DNA of 64,000 nt from Tillandsia leiboldiana (GCA_029204045.2 CM055071.1:16699161-16763160); one strand, 5' to 3'. Shown: positions 1-11,623, counted from the first letter of the stretch. Notes: generated by a model not told the origin, from the sequence alone. Program-made: numbers and translations.

Positions 1-88
1 AAAGTATGACTTCAGGCTGTAAGCTCCGGGAGTGAAACTTTTTAAGTTGTAAGTTTCGGGGACGAAACTTCTTTTAAGTTGTAAGTGA
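1..88 (+). mobile_element. 3' end of internal domain of gypsy element F with polypurine tract
   Basis: The stretch contains the motif tttcggggacgaaactt, which in plant Tekay/Del-type Ty3/gypsy elements lies between the end of pol and the 3' LTR. It is followed directly by an LTR start at 89. The same motif recurs in reverse complement at about 16430, next to another gypsy LTR. The first ~75 bases are two imperfect copies of a ~32-bp unit (tgtaagctccggg.. and tgtaagtttcggg..). The coding part of the element lies left of the window. Confidence 0.7.
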
Positions 89-895
89 TGTAAGAACTCG
101 AAATATCTTATGTTAACGAGTAGTCTAAAGGGGATTTTTGACCTGGTTTTGATCGCAAAAGACCCCTGTTGGCCTATATGGTCAATCGCCAGTGTGCAAG
201 TTGCACGAGGCAAAAAGACTAATTCCCAATCCGGACGTGACCTTGGAAATCCGAGTTGACCGTTGCGATCGTCTCATCGAACTGAACGAGATTCATATTC
301 AGTATTTTTCGATCTGACGGTCGGATCGTCCAGAAATCGATGAAGAAGCGAGCGAATCATCGGGACCCATGTAACAGCGGCCTGCGCACAGTGCTTTTAA
401 GTTAACACTGTAGATGAATAGTAACCCCCAACCTTCGACACCCCGACGAATGCAACGCTGACTGTTTCACTGTCCGGATTCCGAACCTGGTGATCCAGGT
501 AGTCGTTTTGAATGGTTTCGTCATTTTGGACGCAATGACACTGACAGAATTTTCGTTTGACGACCCTAGAGTCTCGAAAAGCGTGATAACTGTATTTGGG
601 CACAGTACTGATGGACCGAGTTTTCATCTGGGCAGTTTCTCAAAAATCGGAAATCGCTACCTGATAGGTTTCGTCGAGCTGGACGTCGTGGCGAAGCCCA
701 TTTTTCGTTTCGACGAACAGAACATCTCGAAAAGCGTGAAATACGGAGAAATTGCAGCTTTTTGCACATGAAACCCTATAGAACCTGCCTCGGAAAGCGC
801 GCCCCTGCATAGAGAGGGACCTAATAGTGATTGTAAGCTGCTGAGAGGACCAGGCGGGGAAAGAACAGAGTTGGAGGGACTAAATTGCAACTAGT

Positions 896-931
896 GCTTA
901 TATGTATATAGATATATATATACGTATAGCT
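896..931 (+). promoter_or_regulatory. Putative LTR promoter TATA region of element F
   Basis: A run of TATATA motifs (tatatgtatatagatatatatatacg) lies about 810 bp into the LTR and is followed by a GC- and CT-rich leader with several AG|GTAAG-like sites. Position and composition fit the U3/R boundary of a long gypsy LTR. The exact start of transcription cannot be read from sequence. Confidence 0.4.
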
Positions 932-3900
932 TGAGCTAGGGCTTCAAAAACCCTAAGCCCCGTAGCCCCTCTCCCAGCCGCAACTCCAACAATCTGCCCC
1001 CTCCTGCCGCACTTCCCGGACCACCCCGCACCGGCCGCCGCCTCGCTTTTGCCGGAAAAGAGAGATCAAGAATCACCTCGATCTCTCGGGTTGCGGGGAG
1101 GAAGGTGCTGCGAAGGACCCTGGTCGACCCAGCCTCTGCCTGTGGAGTCCCTCGCGAAGCCGCGTCCGAGCCCGAGTGAAGCCAGCCCCGGCCGCCGCCG
1201 TGCGCCGCCGCGGCGAGCTTCCTCATCCTTGATCTTTCCGGCGAAGGTAAGCTCTCGGGATCTTCTCGTTATTTTGGTACAAGGACCCTACAGATGGGTT
1301 TCTGACATCACGGACGCCCCCTCGGTACAGGCCCAGCTGCGGCCGCCGTCACGATCACCGGCGGGAGCAACCCCGCCGGATTATCGTTCTCGTGACCGAT
1401 CCCAAGTGCCACCACCATCCGACCGCCCGGCGCGAGATCAGAGCCGTTGGATCACCTCCTCTCGAGGACTGCAACCTCTCCACAAGACTTGCGGGTGATC
1501 GGACGAAGATCGGGCTCACGCAAGCCAGCCCTAGAAACCCGACCTTGGCGTTTTCGCCGATCGCCGCCGTCCGGCGCCGCCGCGGCTTCCCGATACCGGC
1601 CACCTCTGCTGGAAGCATCCTGGTGGGGTGGGGATCAGCTCGGTCCATCTTGCTCCGGCCCGGACCGCCGCGCCGGAAATCCGCCATTGTTGGCCATTGA
1701 GGTTTTCCCGAGCTCCTCCGCCGCGCCACGCCGCCGCCTCGGGTCGCCCGGAAACCACTCAGGTAGGCTCCTATGATCCTCTAGAGTCTTTCCATCGTGT
1801 TGCATGAGGATCTTGACGTCGGGTTTCTTGCCACCACAGTCGCACCCGAATTGCCTTCAAGCTTAGCTCCGGCGATCCCCGGCGACTCGGGACTCCGGCA
1901 ACCATCCAGGTAAGACCTAGATGACTTCCTCTCACCCCCCATTGTTTAGTTTGGGTCAAAAAGGGCCCCGGTTTCATGGACTTATTCCTGGCACCCGAAA
2001 TCACCACTACGGGCTTAGCTCCGGCCGCCGCCGCCTCCGGCCGCCGGGGCTCGACCCCGCATGGACCCGAGACCTCCTGGGCACCTCTTCTAACTGATGC
2101 TCACCTTGGTTCCAGGCCCGAGCCACTGTCGTTCCAAGAACACCAAACCGAGCCTTGATCCAAACTTGGGTGCTGCTCCGGCCGTCTCTCCGGCCGGCCT
2201 CCGGCGCGTGCAAGGTGAGCACACCACTCCTCTGTTATTACTGAACCCCATGCTCCAGTTAGATCACTTGTAGATCAAGTATATATTAAGCCGTAACATT
2301 ACTAATTTGGAGCCCTTGTGTTTATGGGCCAACTTGTAAATGGGCCTGGTCTCGGCCCAAATATTGTGAGCACGGCCTCCGTCTCGACGTAACGAACGCG
2401 CTGAAACTTACGGCGTCGTCGTTGGACCCCCGGATTTCAAGAACGAGCCGAAACGGGCAATTAAATTAATGTTGCTATGCAAATCTAAGAACATATTAGA
2501 CTAAAATGTAAGTTGGACATATTAGCTGCCTTTAGATAGTGTTTTTAAATCTACTAGGCATCGGGTTAGGGTTCCGTAGGTCCTCGTTGACCGGGAATCG
2601 GACTTTGGTCGATAAATCGGCGATATTCTCCCGTTTAAGCTTTACGTTGCTGTCGGATCGTCGGGAAGGATTTGTGTGAGTCTATTACTGACCAGATCTC
2701 ATTATTCAGGGCCCAGTTGCTCAGCACCAGCCTCCCAGTAGCTAGTGGGAGTCCGGGATCGGCCTACATTCAGGTGGGTCGTTTTTACTTTATTCCTAGC
2801 ATCTAAATTCTATCATATTGGACGGGACCTATTCTAAGTGTACTGGGGTTAAATAATGATGGGCGATAGCTTATGCATGTCAGCGGGTTCTCTATAGTGT
2901 TTAGCGTCGGTTACCGACGGTTGTTCTCTTTTTACCATTATATGTCAGCAGGCCACCTTCGAGTGCGCGTATTATTACCTTGCTTTCGATTTTGCACTTT
3001 ACCTCATTACTCCTGTTAATTATATTATGATACTGACATGATGGTGGTTACGGTTACTTGGCTCGAGGTTGCCACACGTGCACCCGCGGTTTGGCCACCG
3101 CAAAGGGTGCGCTTTTCCGGAAAAGGGGTCGTAGGACCCGTGTATACCCACGAGGTGACGTAGTGGGGCCCCTTATTAGCTGTGGGGTTGAGGCGCCGAG
3201 GTGCGAGCGGAGCGACCCGCCGGTTTAGTTGTCCGGCGCGGTCGCGGTGCTGCAGGTACGGTATGGGCCGTCGGTAGTGGACCGACGCGGCAGGGTATTA
3301 CAGGATGCAGATATACAGGTTACCATTTTTTCCCCCCCTCCTTGGGAGGGTGGTTGCCCCAGTTGTCTTCACGGTTTGTTTTACTATATTCTCATGCTTT
3401 ACTACTTCTGCGTCACTGACATCCCACCTCGTGACAGGGTCCAGACGGGGAGAGAGGTAGGCGGTGGTGAGGACGGGACAGGAGCAGCTGGGTCGCTGGG
3501 GACCCTGGACTGTGTTCATTCTTTTACTCTCGCTTTTCATTACCTTGTAGTTATGTGAGTGGTTCGCGATACCCTCGTGGGGTCGGCATGGATGTCGGTA
3601 CGGGCTACATTTAGTGCCCCTGGTGGAATATTTTTCCCTTTTTATTTCTATTGGCCATTTAAAAATCAAAAAGGCAGAAGCCAAAGAAAAGATTGCGAAA
3701 ACCGTTTTTAAAAATCTAAGTGTCGTGTGGGCACTGGTTTCAAATCCCTGTGGATTTATGGATTGCGACAGAGATTTCAAAACTTGGTGTCGGGTGGGCA
3801 CCGCTTTCAAACCTTGTGGATTTATGCTAATTTCGAAACTAGCTTTCAAAACGTAAGCGCCGGGTAGGCGCTCTTCCAAAAACGGTGGATTTATCCTTTC

Positions 3901-4098
3901 CAAATTGACCGGCCATATGTTCTTCTGATATTAGTTTAGAATGCTGGTTAATTGTTGTGATTGAATGGCTGTGTATGTTGGAACATGTACTGAACGCTAC
4001 GCCGTGCACGTACAGGGGAGACTCTGTCCGTTTGCAGAGTGATCCTGTATGTGTGGCGGGTCTGGGCACGTGCCGGGGAAGAGGGGTTCTCTTTTAAA

Positions 4099-4099
<1 letters not shown>

Positions 4100-4149
<50 letters not shown>
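4100..4149. repeat. Poly-A tract, 50 bases
   Basis: Uninterrupted A run near the 3' end of LTR F, about 64 bp before the LTR terminus. The related LTR of element E has a short T/A-rich run in the equivalent place (about 19706-19725, reversed), so the tract is an expanded version of an LTR feature rather than a retroposed tail. Confidence 0.9.
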
Positions 4150-4152
<3 letters not shown>

Positions 4153-4213
4153 ACACGTCAAACATTCGACTTTCATGAATCGTTTCCGCTAAAACAAACC
4201 CCGGGGCGTGACA

Positions 4214-4390
4214 AGAACAAAACATATTGAACTTAGATATCATTTTCTTAGAGAGCTAGTTGAATCAAATACTCTTCAACTTTCATATATTTCAACTGAG
4301 GATCAATTAGCTGACATTCTAACAAAACCTTTGGATCAAAAACGTTTTATTCATTTGCGGAAAGCAATTGGAATGCTTTCCTTGAAATAA
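4214..4390 (+). pseudogene. C-terminal end of copia (SIRE-like) pol, RNase H region, copy A
   Basis: The frame reads TKHIELRYHFLRE... and ...QLADILTKPL... and stops at 4388-4390. These are the conserved last motifs of Ty1/copia RNase H, and they match the end of the longer pol segment of copy B at 10361-10530. Everything upstream was displaced by the insertion of gypsy element F at 4213/4214, so only the last ~58 codons are present. The frame itself is open here, unlike copy B, which has a one-base loss near 10467. Confidence 0.85.
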
Positions 4391-5322
4391 ACTTCTTTTT
4401 GAAACCTTTGCTTAGGATAGGTTTTGTTTATTTTGTTTTGTTCATTATCTATGTCTGTACATAGGACATTAATTGAGCATAGATCATAATTGACTTTAAT
4501 TGCATCTTTTCGCACATTTAGAAATTTATTATGCTTTTGCCATCATAATATTTCACTGTTGCAATGATCATTTATGTTAATTAAATCACTTCTGAGTGAT
4601 CAAAGTCAATTTCTCTCTCTCAATGATCTCTTGGAATAGTCATTATCTTATTTGACTGTTTAGTCGAGTATGAAATCGAGATCAATTTTTGGTTGAATAC
4701 TTTATATCTTAAATAATTGATAGCCAATTGAGGGGGAGTCAAAGAAATGTAAAATGCTCAAAAGATGTGGAAAGAGTTACATCCCAATGAGGAGTGTGAA
4801 AACTACCACCACATGGAGGAAAGAGCTACCACCTCGGTCGTCCGAGTATTGTGTGCAGCTACCACATGTATACCAAGCATGGTTGTTCAAATTTTGATTA
4901 AGTAAAATGCATGTTGAAATACTTGACTCGTCAAATTTCAAGGTTGGTATAAGGTGGGTTTTTAAAGAAAGATGCTCAAAGAGCCACTCTCTTCAACAGA
5001 TTGTCTAGATACATTATCTACTATATTTGGGATTTCAAACATCTATTGATCTTTGTATTTCATTTTCTTTACTGAATTGATGATTTGATAAAGGCATTAC
5101 TCATAAAATCAAGTTAGATGTAATTGAAGGTGTTCAACTTTAAGGGATTTAATTTTTGTAAATTCTCGTTTCATTTTTGGATATTATTGATAGATTTGGC
5201 ATAATCTAATTCTTGTTGTATGAAACGATGATTTTGTTTAAAGTTGATACACATTTGTGCTTACAATCTTTTTCTGGTTTTTCTTGAATTTCTCTGAAGT
5301 TTTCTAAAGAAAAAGTTGGAGC
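4391..5322 (+). mobile_element. Copia A internal spacer between pol and downstream ORF unit
   Basis: AT-rich sequence without an ORF of note; it matches the spacer of copy B (10527-11472) nearly base for base. It includes a stretch with polypurine character (gagggggagtcaaag, about 4732). Long post-pol regions of this sort are typical of SIRE/Maximus copia elements, which carry extra 3' coding sequence. Confidence 0.7.
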
Positions 5323-5473
5323 CGATCCGGATCGGGGAAGATGATCCGGATCCCGAACGCAGATATTCTTCTGCGGGCTGACGATCCGGATTGGACCTGC
5401 CGATCCGGATCCCGAACGCAGTTTCTCACTGCGGGTAGCCGATCCGGATCGCAATCATGAACTGATCCGGATC
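5323..5473. repeat. Palindrome array gatccggatc, internal, copy A
   Basis: Six copies of the 10-bp palindrome GATCCGGATC (one degenerate, gatccggatt) within 151 bp. Alternate copies are followed by cccgaacgc, and the intervening bases form small inverted repeats (cgcag...ctgcggg). The array ends 11 bp before a TATA box at 5485. Confidence 0.9.
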
Positions 5474-5483
5474 GCGGCTAGGG

Positions 5484-5992
5484 TTTTATAAAGAACAAAA
5501 GGGTTTTGATTTCTTTTACTCCAATCTTTTGTTCCTAAGTTTCCAGAGCCTCTCTCTCTAGATTTCATCCTTCCTGGAAGCTTTCAAACTCAAGTTCTTC
5601 AACTCCAAGTAAGTTTTATTGATCAAAATCTCGGTTTTTCACCGTTTTTCTCTTTTCCTCCTCAAACGTGATGAATTTCTTGGATCAACTTTGTTTGTGG
5701 ATGGTTTTTGATCAAATTTCTTTTGAAATAAGAACTCTGGGTAGATTAGTTTTGATTATATGCTAGGTATTCTCCTGATTAACGGATTTTTAGGCTTCGA
5801 TTTCTAAAATTTCGGTTTTAGGGCATATAATAAGGATTTTCGAAAATCATGCAATTGATCTATTTTTAAAAGTCCTTTTGCAAAACTAATTTGATTCTTA
5901 GTCTCTCTACATGATTATGATTGTTTGGGTACAATTTTTCGAATCTTTGAAAATTAACAATTTTTCATGTGTTCTTGAGTTGTTGCTCACAG
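5484..5992 (+). promoter_or_regulatory. Internal TATA box, leader exon and 5' UTR intron of the downstream ORF, copy A
   Basis: TATA box ttttataaag at 5484-5493 is followed by a pyrimidine-rich leader (tctctctctctag). A strong donor (CCAA|GTAAGT, intron from 5609) and acceptor (GCTCACAG, intron end 5992) lie 28 bp before the ATG at 6021. The same arrangement is kept in copy B (TATA 11633, intron 11760-12142). This is the layout of a plant gene with a leader intron. Whether it is used as a separate promoter is inference. Confidence 0.5.
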
Positions 5993-6020
5993 GATTTCTT
6001 TTCTCAAGAGACCAATAGCA

Positions 6021-6811
6021 ATGGTGATCACTTCGATTGTTTTCCTACTTGCTGCTATGGTACTTACGAGAGACACTGCCAAGAGGGCTAAAAAGGATGA
6101 AGTCAATTGGGATGAGTTATCAGATGATGAAACACATCCTGGAGAATTGCCACAGAAAACCTCTGTTGCATCGAAAGGGAAAGCCCATGCAGAGACATCA
6201 ACGGAAAAGGCTCCGCTCACTGCTGCAGAAAAAGGAAAAGCACCAATGACCTCTTCATCCATTTTTCCAAAAAGAAAAAGACTTGCTCGACGACCTGGAC
6301 GAGCTCGAGGAATTGAAATAAATGAACCATGTCAAGAGAACCCAAGGAATATCTCTCAAATTGACACTGAATCAGAAGACGAAGAAGATTGGGACACATT
6401 TCTTGACGAAGTACAACAAGGTATTGATGAAGAAAATAAGGTTACCTAAAGAAAAAGAAGCTACCGAAGTCTTCCTCAAAACTTAAGCAACAAGCAAAGA
6501 AAAAGAATGTGCCAAGCAATCCGCCCTTTTTGCCAAGACGATCTCCTCGGAATAAAGGTCAGGCTGCTCCGTCAATCGTCACACAACGTTCTTCAACTTC
6601 CAGAAGAACTGACCAAAAGGGAAACTTAGAGTCTTCCATAAAACAAGAACAAGATAAAATGGCTCTAGAACTCAGAAAGATGTCCAAGGACATACATCAG
6701 ATGAAGCAAGAGTGTACTACGATTTCGGGAATGCTTAAAGGAATTTTGAAAAAGCTGGGTTGCACGAGCTCTGAAGACTCCGCCTCGGTTGACTCAGATT
6801 CAGATGCCTGA
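6021..6811 (+). pseudogene. Env-position ORF of SIRE-like copia A, frameshifted
   Basis: The reading frame starts at ATG 6021 and runs 142 codons, then breaks: near 6438 one T present in copy B is missing, so the frame ends at 6449. The second part is open again from 6509 to 6811. Copy B has the same protein intact (12171-12962, 263 aa). The encoded product begins with a hydrophobic stretch (VITSIVFLLAAMV), continues with acidic and Lys/Arg-rich low-complexity sequence, and ends in a predicted coiled coil and a Ser/Asp tail. It lies where SIRE elements carry an env-like gene. No similarity to a known enzyme is seen. Confidence 0.65.
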
Positions 6812-7565
6812 ATCGTCTGTCTAACAATTCTCTTATGCAGGATTTTTTTTCTTGTGCAGAGTTTTAACCTCTTTTGTGCAGGTTTTTAAGTTTTAGTTTT
6901 AGTCTTTAGTTCTCCAACTTGAACTGTTAACCATTCTCTCCACTTCTGTAATCTTTGGCTTTGTTTGTGACAAAAAGGGGGAGAGAGTTTAGAGAGAACT
7001 TGAACAATGATGATGTGATTTGTATACATCAAGGTACAATGATGACTGGGAACAGAACAATGATTGAACAATGATGATGTGAATGTATGAACATCAAGGT
7101 AAGTATCACTTCAACTTTGGTTTTTATCTAGTGATTGGTTGCATGTCTCCACTAACTACTCGACTAATACTTGGGCATGTAATATGACTAACAAGTTGAT
7201 GTTGGACTAACACTTTATGACATTTGGTTTTTGATTGCATAGAAGATATGTTGTTTTTGACTATGATTCTCTTACATATCTGAATTCTCAAATGTCATGA
7301 TGATCAGATAAACTCTATCTCTGTACTAGGTTTTGAATGTTAAATATTCTTGAGGTATCTAACGATCTCTTTTTGTCAAGAATGATTTCTTGTGCAGAGA
7401 GTACAGATGTCTAAGTCTAGAGTCTGTTTTAGGAGTTTATCTCATGTTTTTAAATTTTTGGATCTCCATTGTAAATTTTGTTGTATGGTGATAGCAACAA
7501 AAATATCTTTTTGAATTTTCTTGAGTGGATCTGTGTTTTGTCACGAAACCGCCAAAGGGGGAGAT
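6812..7565 (+). mobile_element. Copia A 3' untranslated region and polypurine tract
   Basis: Non-coding, AT-rich. It carries short repeats of aacaatgatgatgtgaatgaacatcaaggta between 7003 and 7105 and ends with the polypurine tract aaagggggaga directly before the LTR start. The same tract precedes the LTRs of copies B (13801) and C (24317). Confidence 0.7.
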
Positions 7566-7789
7566 TGTTACGGAATTTGAGTTGGCGTAGTTTCGTGAAA
7601 GTTTCAAGTCTTGAAGATTGAAGGTGAAGAAAGTTGGATCATTTAACTCAATCTCAAGAAAGAAGAATTCAAAAGGATCAGGTATGTTTAACTAAAGATT
7701 TTGTGTGATCCGAATATTCTTGTAGTGTAGAAACACTGGAAGAATTTTTAATGCATAAAAATCAAAAACTGGTGTTCGGACATGTTCAG

Positions 7790-8007
7790 GATCCGGATCA
7801 GAGCCAGCGATCCGGATCCCGAAGGTTGTTGTTCATACATTACTTCAATCCGGATCGCAGCATCTCACGATCCGGATCCCGAACGTTGAGTTTTCTAAAA
7901 TGTATGAACGATCCGGATCAGGCATTCGATCCGGATCCCGAACGTTTGTTTTCTGGAAACGTCTTTATTGCAACTGCAATCCGGATCGCCCAAATCCGAT
8001 CCGGATC
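7790..8007. repeat. Palindrome array gatccggatc in LTR A
   Basis: Eight copies of [GA]ATCCGGATC arranged as pairs: the first member is followed by agg, gca or similar, and the second by cccgaac. Members of a pair are about 8-10 bp apart. The array ends 67 bp before the TATA box. Confidence 0.9.
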
Positions 8008-8070
8008 GCCGTCCGTCAAAATTCCAGAAATGTTAGGTTTTTGATTCTTATCTCCTTCCTAGGGTTTCTA

Positions 8071-8083
8071 ACCTATAAATAGA
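8071..8083 (+). promoter_or_regulatory. TATA box of copia LTR A
   Basis: acctataaatagacc matches a plant core promoter and is conserved at the same place in LTR B (14389) and in the diverged LTR at 39819. It marks the U3/R side of the LTR. Confidence 0.65.
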
Positions 8084-8363
8084 CCCTATGACTCTTTTTC
8101 TAGGGTGGATCCAGAATCAAATAGAGCCGTCATATTCATATTCATTTATACGGCCCTAGATCCACATATAGAGAAGAAAGGAAATCATTAGAGAATACTC
8201 TATGTTTCTTCATCTATATTGATTAGTTTGATTCTAGGTTTTCATACTCACATCTTGAGTTGAATCAAACTAATGAATACTTAGATGGTATTTCCGATCT
8301 ATCTTTGATCTAAGTATTCGGCGGATCATCACCACCAAAAAAAACGATTTACCCCAAAAATCG

Positions 8364-8540
8364 GCGCGTGGATTCGCGTGTCCTTGTGGATTCAAGGTTC
8401 AACCGCTCTCGTGGATTCGGAGCGAGGCACGTTCGTGGATTCGAAGGGTGCTATTGGGTGAAGACCGTGGACTCGGTCGGACGTCGTGGATTCAACGTTG
8501 GACGCGTGGATTCGGCGTGGGGCGAAGATCGTGGATTCGG
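8364..8540. repeat. GTGGATTC array in R/U5 of copia LTR A
   Basis: About eight occurrences of gtggattc (often cgtggattcg) at irregular 15-30 bp spacing. The same array is present in LTR B (14686-14860) and in the diverged LTR at 40090-40290; LTR C retains one or two. It lies downstream of the TATA box, so it would be transcribed. Confidence 0.8.
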
Positions 8541-8835
8541 ATGAAGCGTCCGGAGCCGTAGCGGAGAAGATCCTCTAGGAGGTATGGAAAAAGGTGAGTC
8601 GTAAGTGTGTACGGTAAATCACCTGTACGTGTTTTATTCTCGTGGATTTCTGCGTGTTACGGTCCCGTTGGTTTTTTACTCCGGTGATGGAGTTTTACAC
8701 GTAAAATCTTGCAAGTATTTTTTATTTCCGACTTTGGGTTTTATCGCAACGATTTTTGAGTGTTTATACGTTTACACCTATTCACCCCTCTAGGTATTTT
8801 TTTCCCCTATTTAGATCTTATTACATTATACCCAA

Positions 8836-8935
8836 NNNNNNNNNNNNNNNNNNNNNNNNNNNNNNNNNNNNNNNNNNNNNNNNNNNNNNNNNNNNNNNNN
8901 NNNNNNNNNNNNNNNNNNNNNNNNNNNNNNNNNNN
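8836..8935. other. Assembly gap, 100 N
   Basis: A run of exactly 100 N, the usual placeholder for a gap of unknown size. It begins two bases before the end of LTR A and resumes inside the pol gene of copy B, so the primer-binding site, gag, protease and integrase of B, and possibly another LTR, are missing here. Confidence 0.99.
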
Positions 8936-10526
8936 CATATATTGAGATCCACAAGAATTAGAACCATTGGTTTGTGGATTCGCTTGCTACGTATCTTTAA
9001 TCGAACCAAAGAACATAGATGAAGCTCTTCAGGATGACTACTGGATTAAAGCAATGCAGGAAGAGCTCCATCAATTTGAGCGAAACAAAGTCTGGGAAAT
9101 AACGAAGCCTCCAAAGCAACACAATGTGATAGGTACCAAATGGATCTTCAAGAACAAGAAAAATGAGGATGGTACTATCATCAGGAACAAGGCACGATTA
9201 GTTGCTCAAGGCTACTCTCAAGTAGAAGGTATAGACTTTGATGAAACCTTCGCCCCTGTAGCTAGACTCGAGTCCATTCGTATACTATTTGCTATTGCTT
9301 GTCATTTTAAAATCAAATTATTTCAAATGGACGTTAAGAGCGCATTTCTAAATAGGTTTTTAAATGAGGAAGTTTATGTGGCTCAACCGAAAGGTTTTGT
9401 AGATCATAAACAACCTAACCATGTTTTTCGTTTGAAAAAGGCTCTTTACGGTCTGAAACAAGCACCGCGAGCATGGTACGAAAGGTTAACAAAGCACCTT
9501 TTGGAGAAGGGCTATACTCGAGGGGGAGCTGATAGGACTCTCTTTGTGAAGCATTATCAAAGCAATTTCATTGTAGCACAAATCTATGTCGATGACATTG
9601 TATTTGGCGCAACAAGAGATAACGATGCTTCTAAATTCGCGGAAACAATGGAAAGCGAATTTGAGATGTCCATGATGGGCGAATTGACTTATTTCCTTGG
9701 ATTGCAAATTAAACAAAATGATGAAGGTATTCACTTGAGTCAATCCAAGTATGCAATGGAGTTGGTCAAAAAGTTTGATCTAGAAAATTGTAAAGATTTT
9801 CCGACTCCAATGGGAACTAGCCACAAGGGACTTGGAAGTGAATCACATAGTGAGAATGTAGACGAGAAACTGTATCGAAGTATGATTGGAAGTCTACTTT
9901 ACCTCACGGCTAGTCGCCCGGATATATCTTTTGGTGTTGGGATTTGCGCGAGATATCAATCAGCACCAAAGGAGGTTCACCTGAAAGCGGTGAAAAGGAT
10001 CATCCGGTATATCAAAGGATCAATTAATTTCAGAATTTGGTATCCTATGGGAACAAGTTTGGATATTGTTGGATACTCAGATGCCGATTGGGCAGGATCA
10101 GTGGATGATCGGAAAAGCACGAGTGGTGCATGCTTCTATCTTGGCCATTGCCTTGTTGCATGGCACAGTAAAAAGCAGAACTGCATAGCACTCTCGACTG
10201 CCGAAGCGGAATACATTTCAGCTGGAAGTTGCTCAACTCAACTCATTTGGATGAAATGCGTATTGAGCGACTTCCGCATTTCAGCATCTTCGGTAACAAT
10301 ACTTTGTGACAACACTAGTGCAATTAACATTTCTAAAAACCCTGTGTTGCACTCTAGAACAAAACATATTGAACTTAGATATCATTTTCTTAGAGAGCTA
10401 GTTGAATCAAATACTCTTCAACTTTCATATATTTCAACTGAGGATCAATTAGCTGACATTCTAACAAACCTTTGGATCAAAAATGTTTTATTCATTTACG
10501 AAAAGCAATTGGGATGCTTTCCTTGA
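8936..10526 (+). pseudogene. Reverse transcriptase and RNase H part of SIRE-like copia B pol
   Basis: After a frame disturbance near 8965 the frame is open to 10526. It carries Ty1/copia reverse transcriptase motifs in order: the GTKWIFKNK block, ARLVAQGYSQ, FQMDVKSAFLN, LYGLKQAPRAWY and the catalytic YVDDIVFG at about 9586-9609. RNase H motifs follow: SDADWAG, ALSTAEAEYIS, CDNTSAINIS and RTKHIELRYHF. Near 10467 one A is missing compared with copy A, so the last residues are out of frame. The 5' part of pol lies in the gap. The catalytic residues are present, but the gene is not intact as assembled. Confidence 0.9.
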
Positions 10527-11472
10527 AATAATCTTCTTTTTGAAATCTTTGCTTAGGATAGGTTTTGTATTTGTTTTTGTTTTGTTCATTGTCTATGTTT
10601 GTACATAGGACATTAATTGAGCATAGATCATAATTGACTTTAATTGCATCTTTTCGCACATTTAGAAATTTATTATGCTTTTGCCATCATAATATTTCAC
10701 TGTTGCAATGATCATTTATGTTAATTAAATCATCTTCTAAAGTGATCAAAGTCAATTTCTCTCTCTCTATGATCTCTTGGTATAGTCATTATCTTATTTG
10801 ACTGCTTAGTCGAGTATGAATTCGAGATCAATATTTGGTTGAATACTTTATATCTTAAATAATTGATAGCCAATTGAGGGGGAGTTTTAGAAAAGGTAAA
10901 ATGCTCAAAAGATGTGGAAAGAGTTACATCCCAATGAGGAGTGTGAAAACTACCACCACATGGAGGAAAGAGCTACCACCTCGGTCGTCCGAGTATTGTG
11001 TGCAGCTACCACATGTATACCAAGCATGGTTGTTCAAATTTTTGATTAAGTAAAATGCATGTTGAAATACTTGACTCTGTCAAATTTCAAGGTTGGTATA
11101 AGGTGGGTTTTTAAAGAAAGATGCTCAAAGAGCCACTCTCTTCAACAGATTGTCTAGATACATTATCTATTATATTTGGGATTTCAAACATCTGTTGATC
11201 TTTGTATTTCATTTTCTTTACTGAATTGATGATTTGATAAAGGCATTACTCATAAGATCAAGTTAGATGTAATTGAAGGTGTTCAACTTTAAGGGATTTA
11301 ATTTTTGTAAATTTTCGTTTCATTTTTGGATATTATTGATAGATTTGGCATAATCTAATTCTTGTTGTATGAAACGATGATTTTTGTTTAAAGTTGATAC
11401 ACATTTGCGCTTACAATCTTTTTCTGGTTTTTCTTGAATTTCTCTGAAATTTTCTAAAGAAAAAGTTGGGGC
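10527..11472 (+). mobile_element. Copia B internal spacer between pol and downstream ORF unit
   Basis: AT-rich non-coding sequence nearly identical to 4391-5322 of copy A. Nothing else recognised. Confidence 0.7.
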
Positions 11473-11623
11473 CGATCCGGATCGGGCTAGATGATCCGGA
11501 TCCCGAACGCAGGAATTCTTCTGCGGGCTGACGATCCGGATTGTATCTGCCGATCCGGATCCCGAACGCAGTTTCTCACTGCGGGTAGCCGATCCGGATC
11601 GCAGTTATGAACTGATCCGGATC
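11473..11623. repeat. Palindrome array gatccggatc, internal, copy B
   Basis: Six palindrome copies in the same order and spacing as 5323-5473 of copy A, with a few base changes. It ends 9 bp before the internal TATA box at 11633. Confidence 0.9.

Larger units (their letters stand above)
89..4213 (+). mobile_element. Long LTR (3' LTR) of Tekay-like Ty3/gypsy element F
   Basis: The 4125-bp segment starts TGTAAGAACTCG after a polypurine-tract motif and ends CCGGGGCGTGACA at 4213, the terminal form shared by the other gypsy LTRs here (19644, 23663, 56550). It is inserted in copia copy A: at 4214 the RNase H reading frame resumes at agaacaaaacatattg, and intact copy B has the same sequence uninterrupted at 10357. 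The 5-bp target duplication should therefore be agaac, with its other copy left of the window. Segments at 405-760 and 2950-4080 are recognisably homologous to LTRs at 54940-55279 and 19650-20710 (both reversed). No host gene was recognised inside. Confidence 0.75.
7566..8835 (+). mobile_element. 3' LTR of SIRE-like copia A
   Basis: Starts TGTTACGGAATTTG directly after the polypurine tract and runs into the assembly gap two bases before its expected end (...acccaaca in copy B). It aligns along its length with LTR B (13813-15164). It contains, in order: a palindrome array (7790-8007), TATA box (8074), a GTGGATTC array (about 8364-8540) and a U5 ending in ttcacccc. LTR B is about 80 bp longer, mainly because its palindrome array has one more pair. 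Confidence 0.85.
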
